Source: Tamarix chinensis (lineage: Eukaryota > Streptophyta > Magnoliopsida > Caryophyllales > Tamaricaceae). Taken from it: DNA of 64,000 nucleotides. The notes under the pieces were generated by a model. That model saw nothing but the letters and a program-made list of their open reading frames with translations, searched no databases and was not told the DNA's origin. Numbering within the stretch: the first letter of the stretch is position 1; every line of letters begins with the position of its first letter. This document shows, piece by piece, positions 1 through 9,960 of the stretch. The position numbers and the translations under genes are program-made. The DNA lies in assembly GCA_030549775.1 (NCBI GenBank), contig CM060174.1:27656117-27720116 (forward strand), read 5' to 3'.

Positions 1-497
1 CGACCGCACTCGTGACGCGCCCTACGTCTCGTCTCTGTAGCTCCTCTTCTCCTACTGACTGCCGCACGCCTTTTATAAATTTTTTGCTTCGTTTTGTGCG
101 GCTGATGGCTCCATTTTTTTTTGACTTTTCAGTGCGGTGCCCCTGCTCGCCCGGCTTCGGTGTTTTTTTCTTCCTAGGTTAGCTGAGCCATTAGGTTTAT
201 TTTGGCTTTCGTGGCGTTTGGGCCTTCGGCCTTTAGCCGTTGGTCCAAACGTCGACTTCTTTTTTTCTTCTTTTATTTAAAAATAATAATACCTGCAAAA
301 TAAAATTCAATAAATATTAATAAATAATATTTTATTCTAAATTTACTTAATTTATATTATTTTAGCTCAAATAATAATATTTATGCAAATTTTACCACTT
401 AAGCATAAAATAATAATTATTCCCCTATATTAGTTAAATAAACTACCAAAAACTAAGATTATAAGGGTATAAAATGTGTCAAAATATGAACTCATCA
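1..497 (-). mobile_element. Partial 3' LTR (U3 and start of R) of the Athila-like element
   Basis: On the minus strand the LTR begins TGATGAGTTC at 497, directly after a G-rich polypurine tract, and reads leftwards past a TATA box at 71-77 to the window edge. The remaining R-U5 part lies outside. No copy of this U3 is visible to the right of the primer site, so the matching 5' LTR has lost its U3. Confidence 0.7.
71..77 (-). promoter_or_regulatory. LTR TATA box
   Basis: TATAAAA on the minus strand, about 420 bp inside the LTR and followed by GC-richer sequence, is the expected core promoter position for the Athila-like 3' LTR. Confidence 0.5.
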
Positions 498-508
498 CAC
501 CCCCACAC
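498..508 (-). other. Polypurine tract
   Basis: Minus-strand GTGTGGGGGTG sits immediately before the LTR start TGATGAG. This is where plus-strand DNA priming is expected. Confidence 0.6.
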
Positions 509-705
509 TTAGCTTCTTGCTTGTCCTCAAGCAATTTATTATTCTAAACAAATAAAATGAAATTAACTAGCCACTTTCGTAGGTCTCACGATTACACTTA
601 GCATGTGTAACAAGCCCTTTAAACCCCTAGGTCGCCCATCGAGGACGAGTAAGGTCTCGTGAGGGTTTCGCAGATGATATACCCACAAAATCACACACAA
701 ATAAC

Positions 706-785
<80 letters not shown>

Positions 786-2503
786 CAAACTACACCTAAC
801 ACCCTTAACTTTTTTTTTTCAGAATCTTTTACTTTCAAACGTCGAGATTAGCAATCAATCCAGATTCAACATTGGGAGATTTAAATGATCAATTTCAACA
901 TATGGTTCACACATAAACATGACAGGTATGAACAGATCAATATTATGGATGAAAATCTAGCACGCCTTAGTTACATCAAGATCCATCCTCACTATGGATA
1001 CCCTCTATTTTTTCTCTCTTAGATTCATGGCTACAAATGTATAGAAACACTCATGTATGTGAGATAAGATGATGAAGATAACAAACGACTCACATATATA
1101 AAAAATAAGGCTCATGTTTTTGTGGATAAAACCTCATGAAAGATATACAATATTTGCCAAATGGACTAAACCATATGCTTAACTCTTGTGACTAATCTCC
1201 ATCAGATCAAAGGCTGCTCATCTCAAGAATCAAATATGACTTACTTATTGGTTGTAGCGGGGTTTAAGGTAAAGAAGGGTACAGATTATTTTAGGAGTGT
1301 GGTGCTAAAAAGATCAAGAGCTAGTGGAATCTAATGATTAGATAAAATATAAGCATAACTCCACATCAATGATTAATGATACACCTCTCCGTCTTTACAA
1401 TAAAATGTAACATTAATAGAACTTCCTCAACATCATCTCCATAACTCCCTCTCTTCCTTATATCCTAACATTTTTTTTCTTTTTTTTTTGACAATTTTCA
1501 TTCTTTTTTTTTTCATTCAAATTTTTTTTTCTCCACCAAACATAACCAATCCCCTTTCTTAGCATAAATACATATATTTATTTCACATACACACATACAC
1601 AACCAATCTTTATATCCATAACAATTTGATTTCCTTCCACTAGCTTTAAGCAAAGGTAAGGAGATTAAAACCCAACGGTTATTCAATGTGGGTAATGAAG
1701 AAAAATATATAATCCATGTATAGGCTCAAAGGGTTTCTATGGGGTGTATATCATGGATACACAAATCAAGTTAAGCTATTTGGTCATGTGATGGAAAATT
1801 CCTAAGCTGCATTTATCATTTTCTCAATCAGAGCATATTTTGACTATAAGCTTCGACTAACACAAGAGTAAGTTCTAGTAATCTCTATAGTTCATTACAA
1901 GATCTATGGAAAATAATTTGATCAAAGCAATTAAACATATATGAGGTTTATAAAGAAAAATTTTGAAGCCAAGAAATAGTAGATGATTTTTGTGTAAATT
2001 CGCTCAGAAAAAGAAGGTACATATGGTTCAAAAGCTCACTAAGGAATGTGACGAATCTCAACATGCCATGTCGGTGATTAGACAATCATACATATTCTTT
2101 CTCCATTCAAACTTAGGCACGTAGATATGTGTTCCCTATATCGAAATTAACACAAAAAATATCCACTTACTTTATCTCGATTTCATGATCATCTTTTCGT
2201 TAGATTTCAAAGATATATTCCTCATTAACTACTTAAGGGTTCCTACGACTCTAAAAATACTAAACACTCTAAAAAAAATCTAAACAATTTTGTTTTTTTT
2301 ATATATATAAAACACACGCACCCCCACACTTAAATCACACATTGTCCTCAATGTGTAAACAACTAAGGAAACCTATAATTTAAGGTATGGAGAAAACAAA
2401 CTAAATAAATAAATAACTAAAGGATAGAAAAACTCCCTTATCACATTGGGTTGCCTCCCAAGTAGCGCTTTTTTTTACGTCTTCAGCCTGACGTCATAGT
2501 AAT
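509..2503 (-). other. 3' spacer of the Athila-like element, no env-like ORF seen
   Basis: About 2 kb lies between the end of integrase and the polypurine tract. Some Athila elements carry an env-like frame here; none longer than about 60 codons is visible. The spacer holds an (AAT)n microsatellite, poly-T runs near 1470-1530 and the conserved plant-retroelement block at 2440-2475 (TTGGGTTGCCTCCCAAGTAG on the plus strand). Otherwise nothing recognisable. Confidence 0.6.
706..785. repeat. (AAT)n microsatellite
   Basis: About 26 uninterrupted AAT/ATA units in the spacer of the Athila-like element. Confidence 0.95.
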
Positions 2504-3601
2504 CTATTCATTCGGTGTGGGTCCATCTTGTAGGCACACCTCTTCAACGTTATGCTCCATGAATGACTCATAGTAGGGCTTAAGCCTGTGACCGTTTACC
2601 TTGAACTCATTCCCCGTCTTCTCGCTTTTGATCTGTATTGCTCCATAAGGGAAAACATTAGTAACAATAAAAGGACCAACCCATCTAGAATGCAACTTAC
2701 CTAGAAATAAGCGAAGACGCGAATGGTAGAGTAGCACTTTTTGTCCTACAACAAATGATTTTCCATGAATCATCTTATTATGAAAAGCTTTTGTCTTCTC
2801 CTTTCATACCATAGAACTTTCAATAGCGTCATCCCTTATTTCTTCTAATTCATGAAGTTGTAGCTTCCTATGCGTTCCAACTGAGTCGATACTCATGTTC
2901 AAATTCTTAACAGCCCACCATGCCTTGTATTCAAGCTCCACCGGTAGATGGCATGCCTTTCCATAAACGAGTCGAAAGGGAGACATGCCTATGGGCGTTT
3001 TATAGGCTGTCCTATAAGCCCATAAAGCATCATTTAGCCTTTGGCTCCAGTCCTTTCGATTGGGACTCACAGTTCTCTCTAGTATCTTCTTAATTTCTCG
3101 GTTGGAAACTTCGGCCTGCCCGCTAGTTTGAGGATGGTAGGGTGTAGAGACTTTATGTGTCACCCCATACTTACGTAGCAAGGCTTCAATTGTCCTATTG
3201 CAAAAATGTGATCCTCCATCTCTAATGATTACTCTAGGCATACCAAACCTAGAGAAAATGTGAGATTGAAGGAACCCTGCAACTACACGAGAATCTTTAG
3301 TGCGGGTGGCAATTGCTTCCACCCATTTTGATACATAGTCTACTGCAAGAAGAATATAGAGGAAACCTTTAGAAGATGGAAAGGGTCCCATAAAGTCAAT
3401 GCCCCAAACGTCGAAAATTTCTACAGCTATAGTAGAAGTTAAGGGCATTTGGTCTCTAGGACCAATATTACCTAATCTCTGACATCTATCACATCGCCTA
3501 TAGTAATCATTGGCATCGCTAAATAGTGTTGGCCAATAAAAACCTGCTTCAAGGACCTTGAAGGCAGTCTTTTTAGCACCAAACTGTCCCCCACAATGCA
3601 A
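2504..3601 (-). pseudogene. Integrase of the Athila-like element, frame broken
   Basis: Integrase inserts the cDNA into the host genome. The frame at 2804-3601 (265 codons) has the end of the zinc-binding region (CDRCQRLG), then the catalytic core. The three acidic residues are seen in [16 protein letters not shown] and the E of [15 protein letters not shown], so the DDE triad itself is intact. The C-terminal tail with [12 protein letters not shown] and GPF lies in a second frame at 2504-2773, separated by a frame break near 2780-2804. It follows RNase H in the normal pol order. The loss of frame continuity makes it non-functional as part of a polyprotein. Confidence 0.85.
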
Positions 3602-3679
3602 TGTATGACAATGTGCTAGAATATGCTCGAATTCTGAATCAGGGACACATCTCCTAATTATACTATCATTACCGAATTT

Positions 3680-4367
3680 TCACAAATAGGGATCATCCCA
3701 AACATATTGGAATGCCTCTTTTCTAATTTTAGTTCTTATAGATCGTGGCATGTCATTAGGCAACTTATTTGTTACTAAATAATTTACTATATCAGCAAAC
3801 CATGGTGTACTTACTTGTATCCCGAAGAGCTGCTCGTCTAGAAAGTTCTCGATCAATGGTATAGGTTCACCATCTTGAATCATTCGGCTCAAATGATCTG
3901 CCACTACATTTGCACTACCTCTCTTGTCCTTAATTTCCACATCAAATTCTTGTAACAAGAGTACCCATCGTATCAATCGTGGCTTTGTGTCTTTCTTAGA
4001 CAACAAATACTTCAAAGCTGCATGGTCAGTAAATATGGTAACTTTAGTTTGAAACAAATATGACCTAAATTTCTCAAGAGCAAATACCACAGCCAATAGT
4101 TCTTTCTCGGTAGTTGAGTAATTCAACTGAGCATCATTTAGAGTCCCTGAAGCGTAGTAGATGGCGTATGGCTTTTTTATCCTTTCGTTGCCCCAAAACT
4201 GCCCTAATTGCATAGTCAGAGGCATCACACATGATTTCAAATGGTAGGGACCAATCTGGCGGTAATATCACTGGAGAAGTAGTCAAGAGCCTTTTTAGCT
4301 CGTCAAATGCTTGTTGGCATTCTTTATTCCACTCAAATATCACCTCCTTTTGTAAAAGGCATGTCAA
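3680..4367 (-). pseudogene. RNase H of the Athila-like element, frameshifted
   Basis: RNase H removes the RNA template during reverse transcription. Its start is at 4134-4367 (QQAFDELKRLLTTSPV, then [14 protein letters not shown] with the first catalytic Asp). The rest is in another frame at 3680-4240: [29 protein letters not shown] with the Glu, [11 protein letters not shown] with the Asp, and [10 protein letters not shown]. The frameshift lies near 4200. A stop at the 3' end (about 3678) and another at 4368-4373 separate it from integrase and RT. Confidence 0.85.
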
Positions 4368-4370
4368 TGG

Positions 4371-5567
4371 TCATCCAATGCTGGAGAAATCTTTTATAAA
4401 CTTGCGATAGAAACCTGCATGTCCAAGGAAGGAACACACCTCTCTCACGCAAGTGAGAGAGGGTAAGTAACGTACAATATCTATTTTAGCCTTATCAACC
4501 TCTAGCCCTCTAGATGATACAACATGACCAAGTACAATTCCTTGTGTCACCATGAAATGACACTTTTCCCAATTAAGTACAAGGTTAGTTTCCTTGCATC
4601 GTTTCAAAATTAAATTCAGATTTTCGAGACAAGATTCAAAAGTGTCACCAAAGACACTAAAGTTATCCATGAAAACCTCAATAATTTTTTCAATGTAGTC
4701 AGAGAAAATACTAACCATACATCTTTGGAAAGTACCAGGGGCATTGCATAGCCCGAAGGGCATGCGTCGGTAGGCAAATGTGCCAAATGGACATGTGAAA
4801 GTCGTCTTCTCTTGATCCTCCTCCGCTATGTAAATTTGGTTGTAACCGGAGTACCCATCAAGAAAGAAATAGTAGGAATGAACAGCCAATCTCTCGAGCA
4901 TTTGATCAATGAATGGTAGTGGGAAGTGGTCTTTCCTTGTTGTGGCATTAAGCTTCCTGTAGTCAATGCATACTCGGTATCCCGTCACTGTCCTTTGAGG
5001 GACAAGTTCGTTCTCCTCGTTCTTCACCACTGTAACCCCTGACTTCGTAGGCACCACATGTATAGGTGCCATCCATTTAGAATCTGAGATAGGGTAGATA
5101 ACTCCACAATCCAATAACTTGATGATCTCTTTCTTCACTACTTCCATCATAGGAGGATTAAGCCTACGTTGAGCTTCTCTAGTTGGCTTTGCTCCATCCT
5201 CAAGAAGTATGTGATGAACACACATAGTAGGGCTTATTCCCTTGATGTCTGCTAGCTTCCATCCAATAGCAGTCTTGTGATTATTGAGAACTCCTAAGAG
5301 CTTCCTCTCTTCTTCATCTGTTAACTTTGAAGATATAATCACCGGAAGGGTTTCATCATCTCCTAAGTAAGCATACTTCAAGTGGTCTGGTAATGGTTTT
5401 AGTTCTAATAAGGGGGCTTGAATCACAGAAGGTATGGGCTTGTTAGTAGATAAGGGAATCGAAAGAGGAGGGAATCCATAACGATATGGAGGGTTTGCCT
5501 CCATGTGTGATACCATATGCACAAGATGTGGTGCAAGTATTGCTTCTATTTCCTCCAATGGAATCAT
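4371..5567 (-). pseudogene. Reverse transcriptase of the Athila-like element, active site mutated
   Basis: The 398-codon frame covers the whole RT palm and fingers: CGVIYPISDSKWMAPIHVVPKK-like block, YRVCIDYRKLN, HFPLPFIDQMLERL, GYSGYNQI, MPFGLCNAPGTFQRCM and NWEKCHFMVTQGIVLGH. The catalytic YXDD-box, usually FMDD in Athila relatives, reads FMDN here (VFMDNFSVFG), so the second Asp is lost. A TAA separates it from protease upstream and a stop at about 4368 from RNase H. The call as RT is certain; activity is very unlikely. Confidence 0.92.
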
Positions 5568-5576
5568 TTCTTCCTT

Positions 5577-6164
5577 TTAATCCAATCCTAAACTTTTCAC
5601 AAGAGTGGTATCTAATGGGTCCTCCTTGTCCTCCTCAAAATAATTCTGTACTAACAAATCAATAGTGTCAATAGTAAAACAAGAATGATCATCCACGGGG
5701 TATCTTATAGTGTTAAAAATGTTGAAGCTTATGACTTCCCCATCAAATTCCATGGTAAGAGAACCAGTATGAACATCTATTTTTGTGCGAGCAGTTCTCA
5801 TGAAAGGTCTTCCCAATAGCAATGGCATTGGACTTGAGATGCTATCATCCATATCCAGCACATAAAATTCTGCCGAAAAAATAAGTGTATCAACCTGCAC
5901 AAGAACGTCTTCTACAAGCCCCTTAGGGAATGCGGTAGAACGATCCGCAAGTTGAATGATCACATTATCTTTCTTAAGCTCTCCTAAACCTAAAGAGGCA
6001 TAAATAGAATATGGCATAACATTAATAGATGCACCTAGGTCTAGCATAGCATTTTCAAACTTATTGTTACCAATTACGCATGGAACTGTGAAACTTCCAG
6101 GATCCTTGCATTTTGGAGGTAGCTTCCTTTGTATCACCGCAGAAAATTGCTCACTCATCTTCAC
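5577..6164 (-). pseudogene. Aspartic protease of the Athila-like element
   Basis: Retropepsin-type protease that would cut the gag-pol polyprotein. The frame of 195 codons has CVIGNNKFENAMLDLGASIN, whose DLGAS is the plant equivalent of the DTG/DSG active site, followed by INVMPYSIYASLGLGEL, PLLLGRPFMRTARTKIDV and the LTMEFDGE block. The active-site Asp is present. A TGA at about 6195 separates it from gag and a TAA from RT, so it is stranded between stops. Confidence 0.88.
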
Positions 6165-6197
6165 TACTTCCGTTTCCCGTAGTCTTTTCCTTGTGGT

Positions 6198-7562
6198 TCA
6201 CAATTCCTTTAAGAATTTTGCATATTTAGGCACTTGTTTGATAGCCTCTAGGAGTGGAATGTTAACTTGCACCTTCTTAAATGTATACAAAATTGCTTGA
6301 TCACTCTCATCTTTCTTTGATTTGGATAACCTGCTAGGAAAAGGAGCTGCAGAAATAGGATTAGTTATAACATTTTTAGGAATGGTAGAGGATTTACCAT
6401 TTAAAGAACTTTCAGCTTGCAGTTCATTATCTGTTTGATCACTCGTTTGTCGATTTCTGCTTTTATTTTCTTGTTTCTCCATGCTTTCCCCCTCTTTTAT
6501 AGCAGGATCATCTTCCACTTGCTCAATATTCTCCTTAACTTTATTAGAATTATCTTCACTTGATTTACCACTTCTGGTTACCACTACATTTGCTAATTCA
6601 AAATTGCCCTTTGGATTTGGTATAGTGCTACTTGGCAATTTTCCCGGATCATGCGATTGATTGAAACTAGTAACCAATTCTCCAATTTGCCTCTCAATAT
6701 TCATCACTCTCTTATCCATGTTGAGTTGACTTTGATGCAGCTGATTCAGTCCATTAGATAACAACTCAAACATCTTATCATATTTATCAGTAGCTGGAGC
6801 TTGAGGCTGAGAAGATCCTCCTTGTGATTTTTGATAAAAACTAGGTCCCACTTGGTTGAAACCTGGAGGATTAAGAACATTATTATTGTCTTTCCAACGA
6901 AAATTGGGGTGGTTACGCATACCTGGATGGTAAGTATTTGAAAATCCGATGGCATTAGCTTGTGCATGATCGTCTCCTCCTGTTACCTGCGGACACTTCT
7001 CACTTGAATGTCCTATTACCGAACATACTCCGCATGTGGTAATAGCTCCAGAAGCTGTTGCGAGCTGCGAAACAAAAGTGGTGAGTTTGGTAAGTCTATC
7101 ATCAAGTTGATTTACACTCACCTCATTTACTCTTGCACGAATAGAAAGACCATCATATTGTTGTGCAGTGGAGGCTCGATTCTTTAATAGTGCTTGTGTT
7201 GAAATGGGATCTTTGTCCATAAAAGCACCACCACTTGATGCATCCAACATATTCGTTTCAAGCTGAGTGAGACCCTCATAGAAATATTGCAATAAATTCT
7301 CTTCCCTCATCCCGTGTTGTGGGCATTGTGAAAGCAAAACCTTATACCTATTGTAGTATGCATGAAATGACTCGTCAGGCTCTTGCTGGATCCTGGTGAT
7401 CCTCTTTCTGAGTACCATGACACGTGATGCTGGAAAATATTTGTCTAAGAAAGCACTTGCTAAGTTATCCCATGAGTATGTATGTCCTATTGATAAGTCA
7501 TAAAGCCAGTCTTTCGCACCATTCATCAAGGCAAATGGAAATGCCTTGAGTTTCAAGATTTG
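6198..7562 (-). pseudogene. gag, C-terminal part, with zinc knuckle
   Basis: Gag forms the virus-like particle. The frame opens with LKLKAFPFALMNGAKDWLYDL, the core of the plant retrotransposon gag domain, then FLDKYFPASRVMVLRKRI and DESFHAYYNRYKVLLSQCP. A CCHC knuckle reads CGVCSVIGHSSEKC (CX2CX4HX4C). A Q/N- and charged-rich tail follows. The N-terminal part of the same gag is at 9056-9414; a LINE fragment separates the two. There is no real ATG at the apparent start, because this is a continuation across the insertion. Confidence 0.88.
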
Positions 7563-7574
7563 AAGATCTTACCA

Positions 7575-9054
7575 TTCCAAATGCAAAAAGCTAAACCTGC
7601 TGCATCTTGCTTTTGCAGATGACCTTATTTTATTCAGCAGAGGAGACACTCCTTCAGTACAGACCTTGTTACAGGGGCTTGAAGATTTTAGCAGGTGCTC
7701 TGGTCTGTCTGTGAACCCTGCTAAATCACAGATCTTCATGGCAGGAGTTAAGGATCAGCTACAGCAGGAGATTTTGGCAATTACCAGAATGCAAAGAGGA
7801 AGCTTCCCCTTTCAGATATTTAGGGGTCCCCTTAAACCCCTGCAAATTGAGGCCTATGGATTATGAGAACCTCATCAACTCCCTGTGTGAGCAGCTGAAT
7901 TTATGGAAAGCAAATTTTCTCTCTTTTGCAGGAAGACTGGAAATCCTGAATTCTGTGGTCCAAGGCCTGCTGGGTTTCTGGCTATCCATTTTTATTGTAC
8001 CTATGCTTGTCTTACAAATGATCACTACCCTCTGCAGAAACTTTTTGTGGCAAGGAAAACCTCCTCCAGTGGCATGGACAAAGCTATGCCACCCTAAACA
8101 GGAATGAGGGCTGGGTATTAGAGACCTATATGCATGGAATTCTGCCTTCCTTTGCAAATATATTTGGTTCCTACAAGATGAGAAGGTCTCACTGTGGACC
8201 AAGTGGATTCATGTACATTACCTGCAAAATGGGAATATGGCCTCTTTCCACCCAAGCCATGGCACTTCCCATTTTATGAAAAGAATTAGCAACCTGTTTG
8301 CCCTGCTGGTCTTGAAGCAGGGATCTAAGGAAAATGCAACAGCCCTGTTGAAGTCATGGGTGACCCTGGATGGCTTCTCAACATCTCTGGCATACAAATT
8401 TTTCAGAGACAGAGCCCCCAAATGGAAACCTCACAGGGCTGTTTGGTTACAGAACAGAACCAAAAGATATGCCTTCCTTATCTGGTTAACCCTCATTAAA
8501 AGACTGTATACCAGGGATAGGCTCAAGTTTATGGATGGCTCTAAGGACTGTCCATTATGTCAGCAGAAGACAGAGACCCATGATCACCTATTTTTTGAAT
8601 GTGAAGTCTCCAACAGGGTGTGGCAACCTCTTAGAACATGGTTGGGCATCTCAAGGGGATCAACCAATTTATACAGTGCCATGAGAATCATCCAGAGGAA
8701 CTCCCACAGACAGCGTATAATCTGGAAGGCTCGAGCTCTCACTTTGGCTGCAGCTGTGTACCTCATCTGGAGGAGTAGGAATGACTTTTTGTTTAATTCA
8801 AAAACTTTTGATCCTACTAGTATTTTTGTACAGGTCCAGAAATATGTTTATAGTTCTCTATTTTAAGAAAGAAACCTTAGGGATGGTCTAAAGGACAGCT
8901 TGTATGTTTAATGCCCTAGGGTATAGAATATTTCAGGGAGCTAGGGACCTACTTTGCATGGAGATCATTTTTGTAAAAAATGATCATTATTTTTGACCAG
9001 GGTATGCCCTGTGTACTTGTACAGAATGTTCATATGTTATATAAATTTACCTCA
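7575..9054 (+). mobile_element. 5'-truncated LINE (non-LTR retrotransposon)
   Basis: The plus strand carries only the 3' part of a plant LINE ORF2. It starts within RT at LHLAFADDLILF, which contains the FADD catalytic box (about 7600-7640), continues through the LINE thumb region (GLSVNPAKSQIFMAG, LNLWKANFLSFAGRLEIL, NFLWQG), and ends with the zf-RVT domain, CPLCQQKTETHDHLFFEC, and a WRSRND block. Frames change near 7810-7850 and a stop lies at about 8106. The 3' end lacks a clear poly(A). It is antisense to the gag it interrupts. Confidence 0.88.
8237..8866 (+). pseudogene. LINE ORF2 C-terminus with zf-RVT domain
   Basis: The 209-codon open piece is the best kept part of the LINE. It has SLAYKFFRDRAPKWKPHRAVW and the zinc-binding CPLCQ...THDHLFFEC signature typical of the C-terminus of plant LINE reverse transcriptases. 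It continues, after the stop near 8106, the RT frames at 7666-7866 and 7847-8107. Without the endonuclease and most of RT it is dead. Confidence 0.85.
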
Positions 9055-9055
9055 C

Positions 9056-9414
9056 TTACCAGGGAACATGGAGACACACACAAATTGAAATTCCTTTAGG
9101 AATTTATTTGGATCTTCACTTGGGAGACCATGGAATGTTGGAAGACGATGAAGTAGGCTGGACTTTAACTCGAAATCCCTTTCTTTCCCTTCAGCTGGCT
9201 CAGGATAGCCTATGCATGTAGGTACAGCTTCAGCTATGTTATGGGCTGCTAGCTCCCGTAAACTTCTATTAGCTTCCATTTGAGGGAAATAGACAGAATC
9301 GGTTGATGATGATGGAGAACCAGAAACTCTTGACTTTCTAATTGCTCGAATGAACTTTTCTATCTCAAGATTCACTGGTATCAAATCTCCTTGTGCTTTT
9401 CTTCTCGTGTGCAT
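9056..9414 (-). pseudogene. gag, N-terminal part
   Basis: The ATG at 9412-9414 opens MHTRRKAQGDLIPVNLEIEK and the frame runs through ELAAHNIAEAVPTC and LLHRLPTFHGLPSEDPNKFL to KEFQFVCVSMFPGK, where the LINE interrupts it. FHGLPSEDPNKFLKEF is a standard plant gag segment lying just before the LKLKAFPFAL block found at 7556. It is the true start of the Athila-like gag. Confidence 0.85.
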
Positions 9415-9545
9415 TCACCAGTGGATACCGGAAATAAGAGAAACACTTTAATCGAGTAAATCGTACTAAAAAAAGAAATAAAAAAATAAAATAAATAAAA
9501 CAAACTAAGAAAACCTTACTAGTATAATATAGGCAAAGTTACCAA

Positions 9546-9563
9546 TCCCCGGCAACGGTGCCA
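9546..9563 (-). other. Primer-binding site, tRNA-Asp type
   Basis: Minus-strand TGGCACCGTTGCCGGGGA is one base different from the complement of the plant tRNA-Asp 3' end (TGGCGCCGTTGCCGGGGA). This primer is known for Athila elements and agrees with the protein-based call. Confidence 0.8.
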
Positions 9564-9570
9564 AAAATTG

Positions 9571-9960
9571 GTGTGACCGTAGTCGGCACGTAATTTAAAC
9601 CCTCTTGTTGTCAATTGTAGCACTGGTAAATAAGGGTATCGTTCTAGGTCGAGGATTGAGAGGGCTCACCTCTATTTAACTAGCTTGAAAATAAAACTAA
9701 AACTAAAAATAAAAATCCTAAATAACACAGAATAAATAAATAAGAAAAATACTAATGGGGGTTTATCAAAATAATAAAATAATAAAAGGAATAAATAAAA
9801 CAAATAAAATAATAATAAAAATAATGAGAAACCGCATATATGAGAAATATGTTAGGGAAATAAAAATCCACCACTAGATTAGGTCGAAAATATAATATTT
9901 ATTTCTAAGTCATCTTTTAATCGTGATAAGGTGTATGGACCTGTGTCAACATCAACATAT
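9571..9960 (-). mobile_element. Remnant of the Athila-like 5' LTR (U5 side)
   Basis: Sequence right next to the primer site should be the U5 end of the 5' LTR. The U3 seen at 80-497 has no match further right, and sequence of another family begins around 9960, so the LTR is truncated. The exact right limit was not found. Confidence 0.5.

Larger units (their letters stand above)
7568..9061. repeat. Candidate target-site duplication around the LINE (CTTACCA)
   Basis: CTTACCA occurs at 7568-7574 and again at 9055-9061, at the two points where gag coding stops and resumes. Removing one copy and the LINE leaves the gag frames off by one base, so either a later indel occurred or the duplication is partly coincidental. 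Confidence 0.55.
1..9960 (-). mobile_element. Athila-like Ty3/gypsy LTR retrotransposon, decayed
   Basis: Read on the minus strand the order is 5' LTR remnant, tRNA-Asp-type primer site, gag, protease, reverse transcriptase, RNase H, integrase, long spacer, polypurine tract and 3' LTR, which is the Ty3/gypsy order. The protease core DLGASINVMP, the RT block around FSVFG and the integrase block HPQTSGQAE place it near Athila. Stops or frame breaks separate nearly every domain, so it cannot encode a polyprotein. The left LTR runs off the window and the right LTR is cut short near 9960, so LTR divergence cannot be read. A LINE fragment interrupts gag at 7575-9054. The lineage name rests on recalled motif similarity, not on a search. 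Confidence 0.88.

Noticed and set aside
509..2503. Possible env-like gene of an Athila element
   Set aside because: No frame of useful length and no signal peptide or membrane segment visible.
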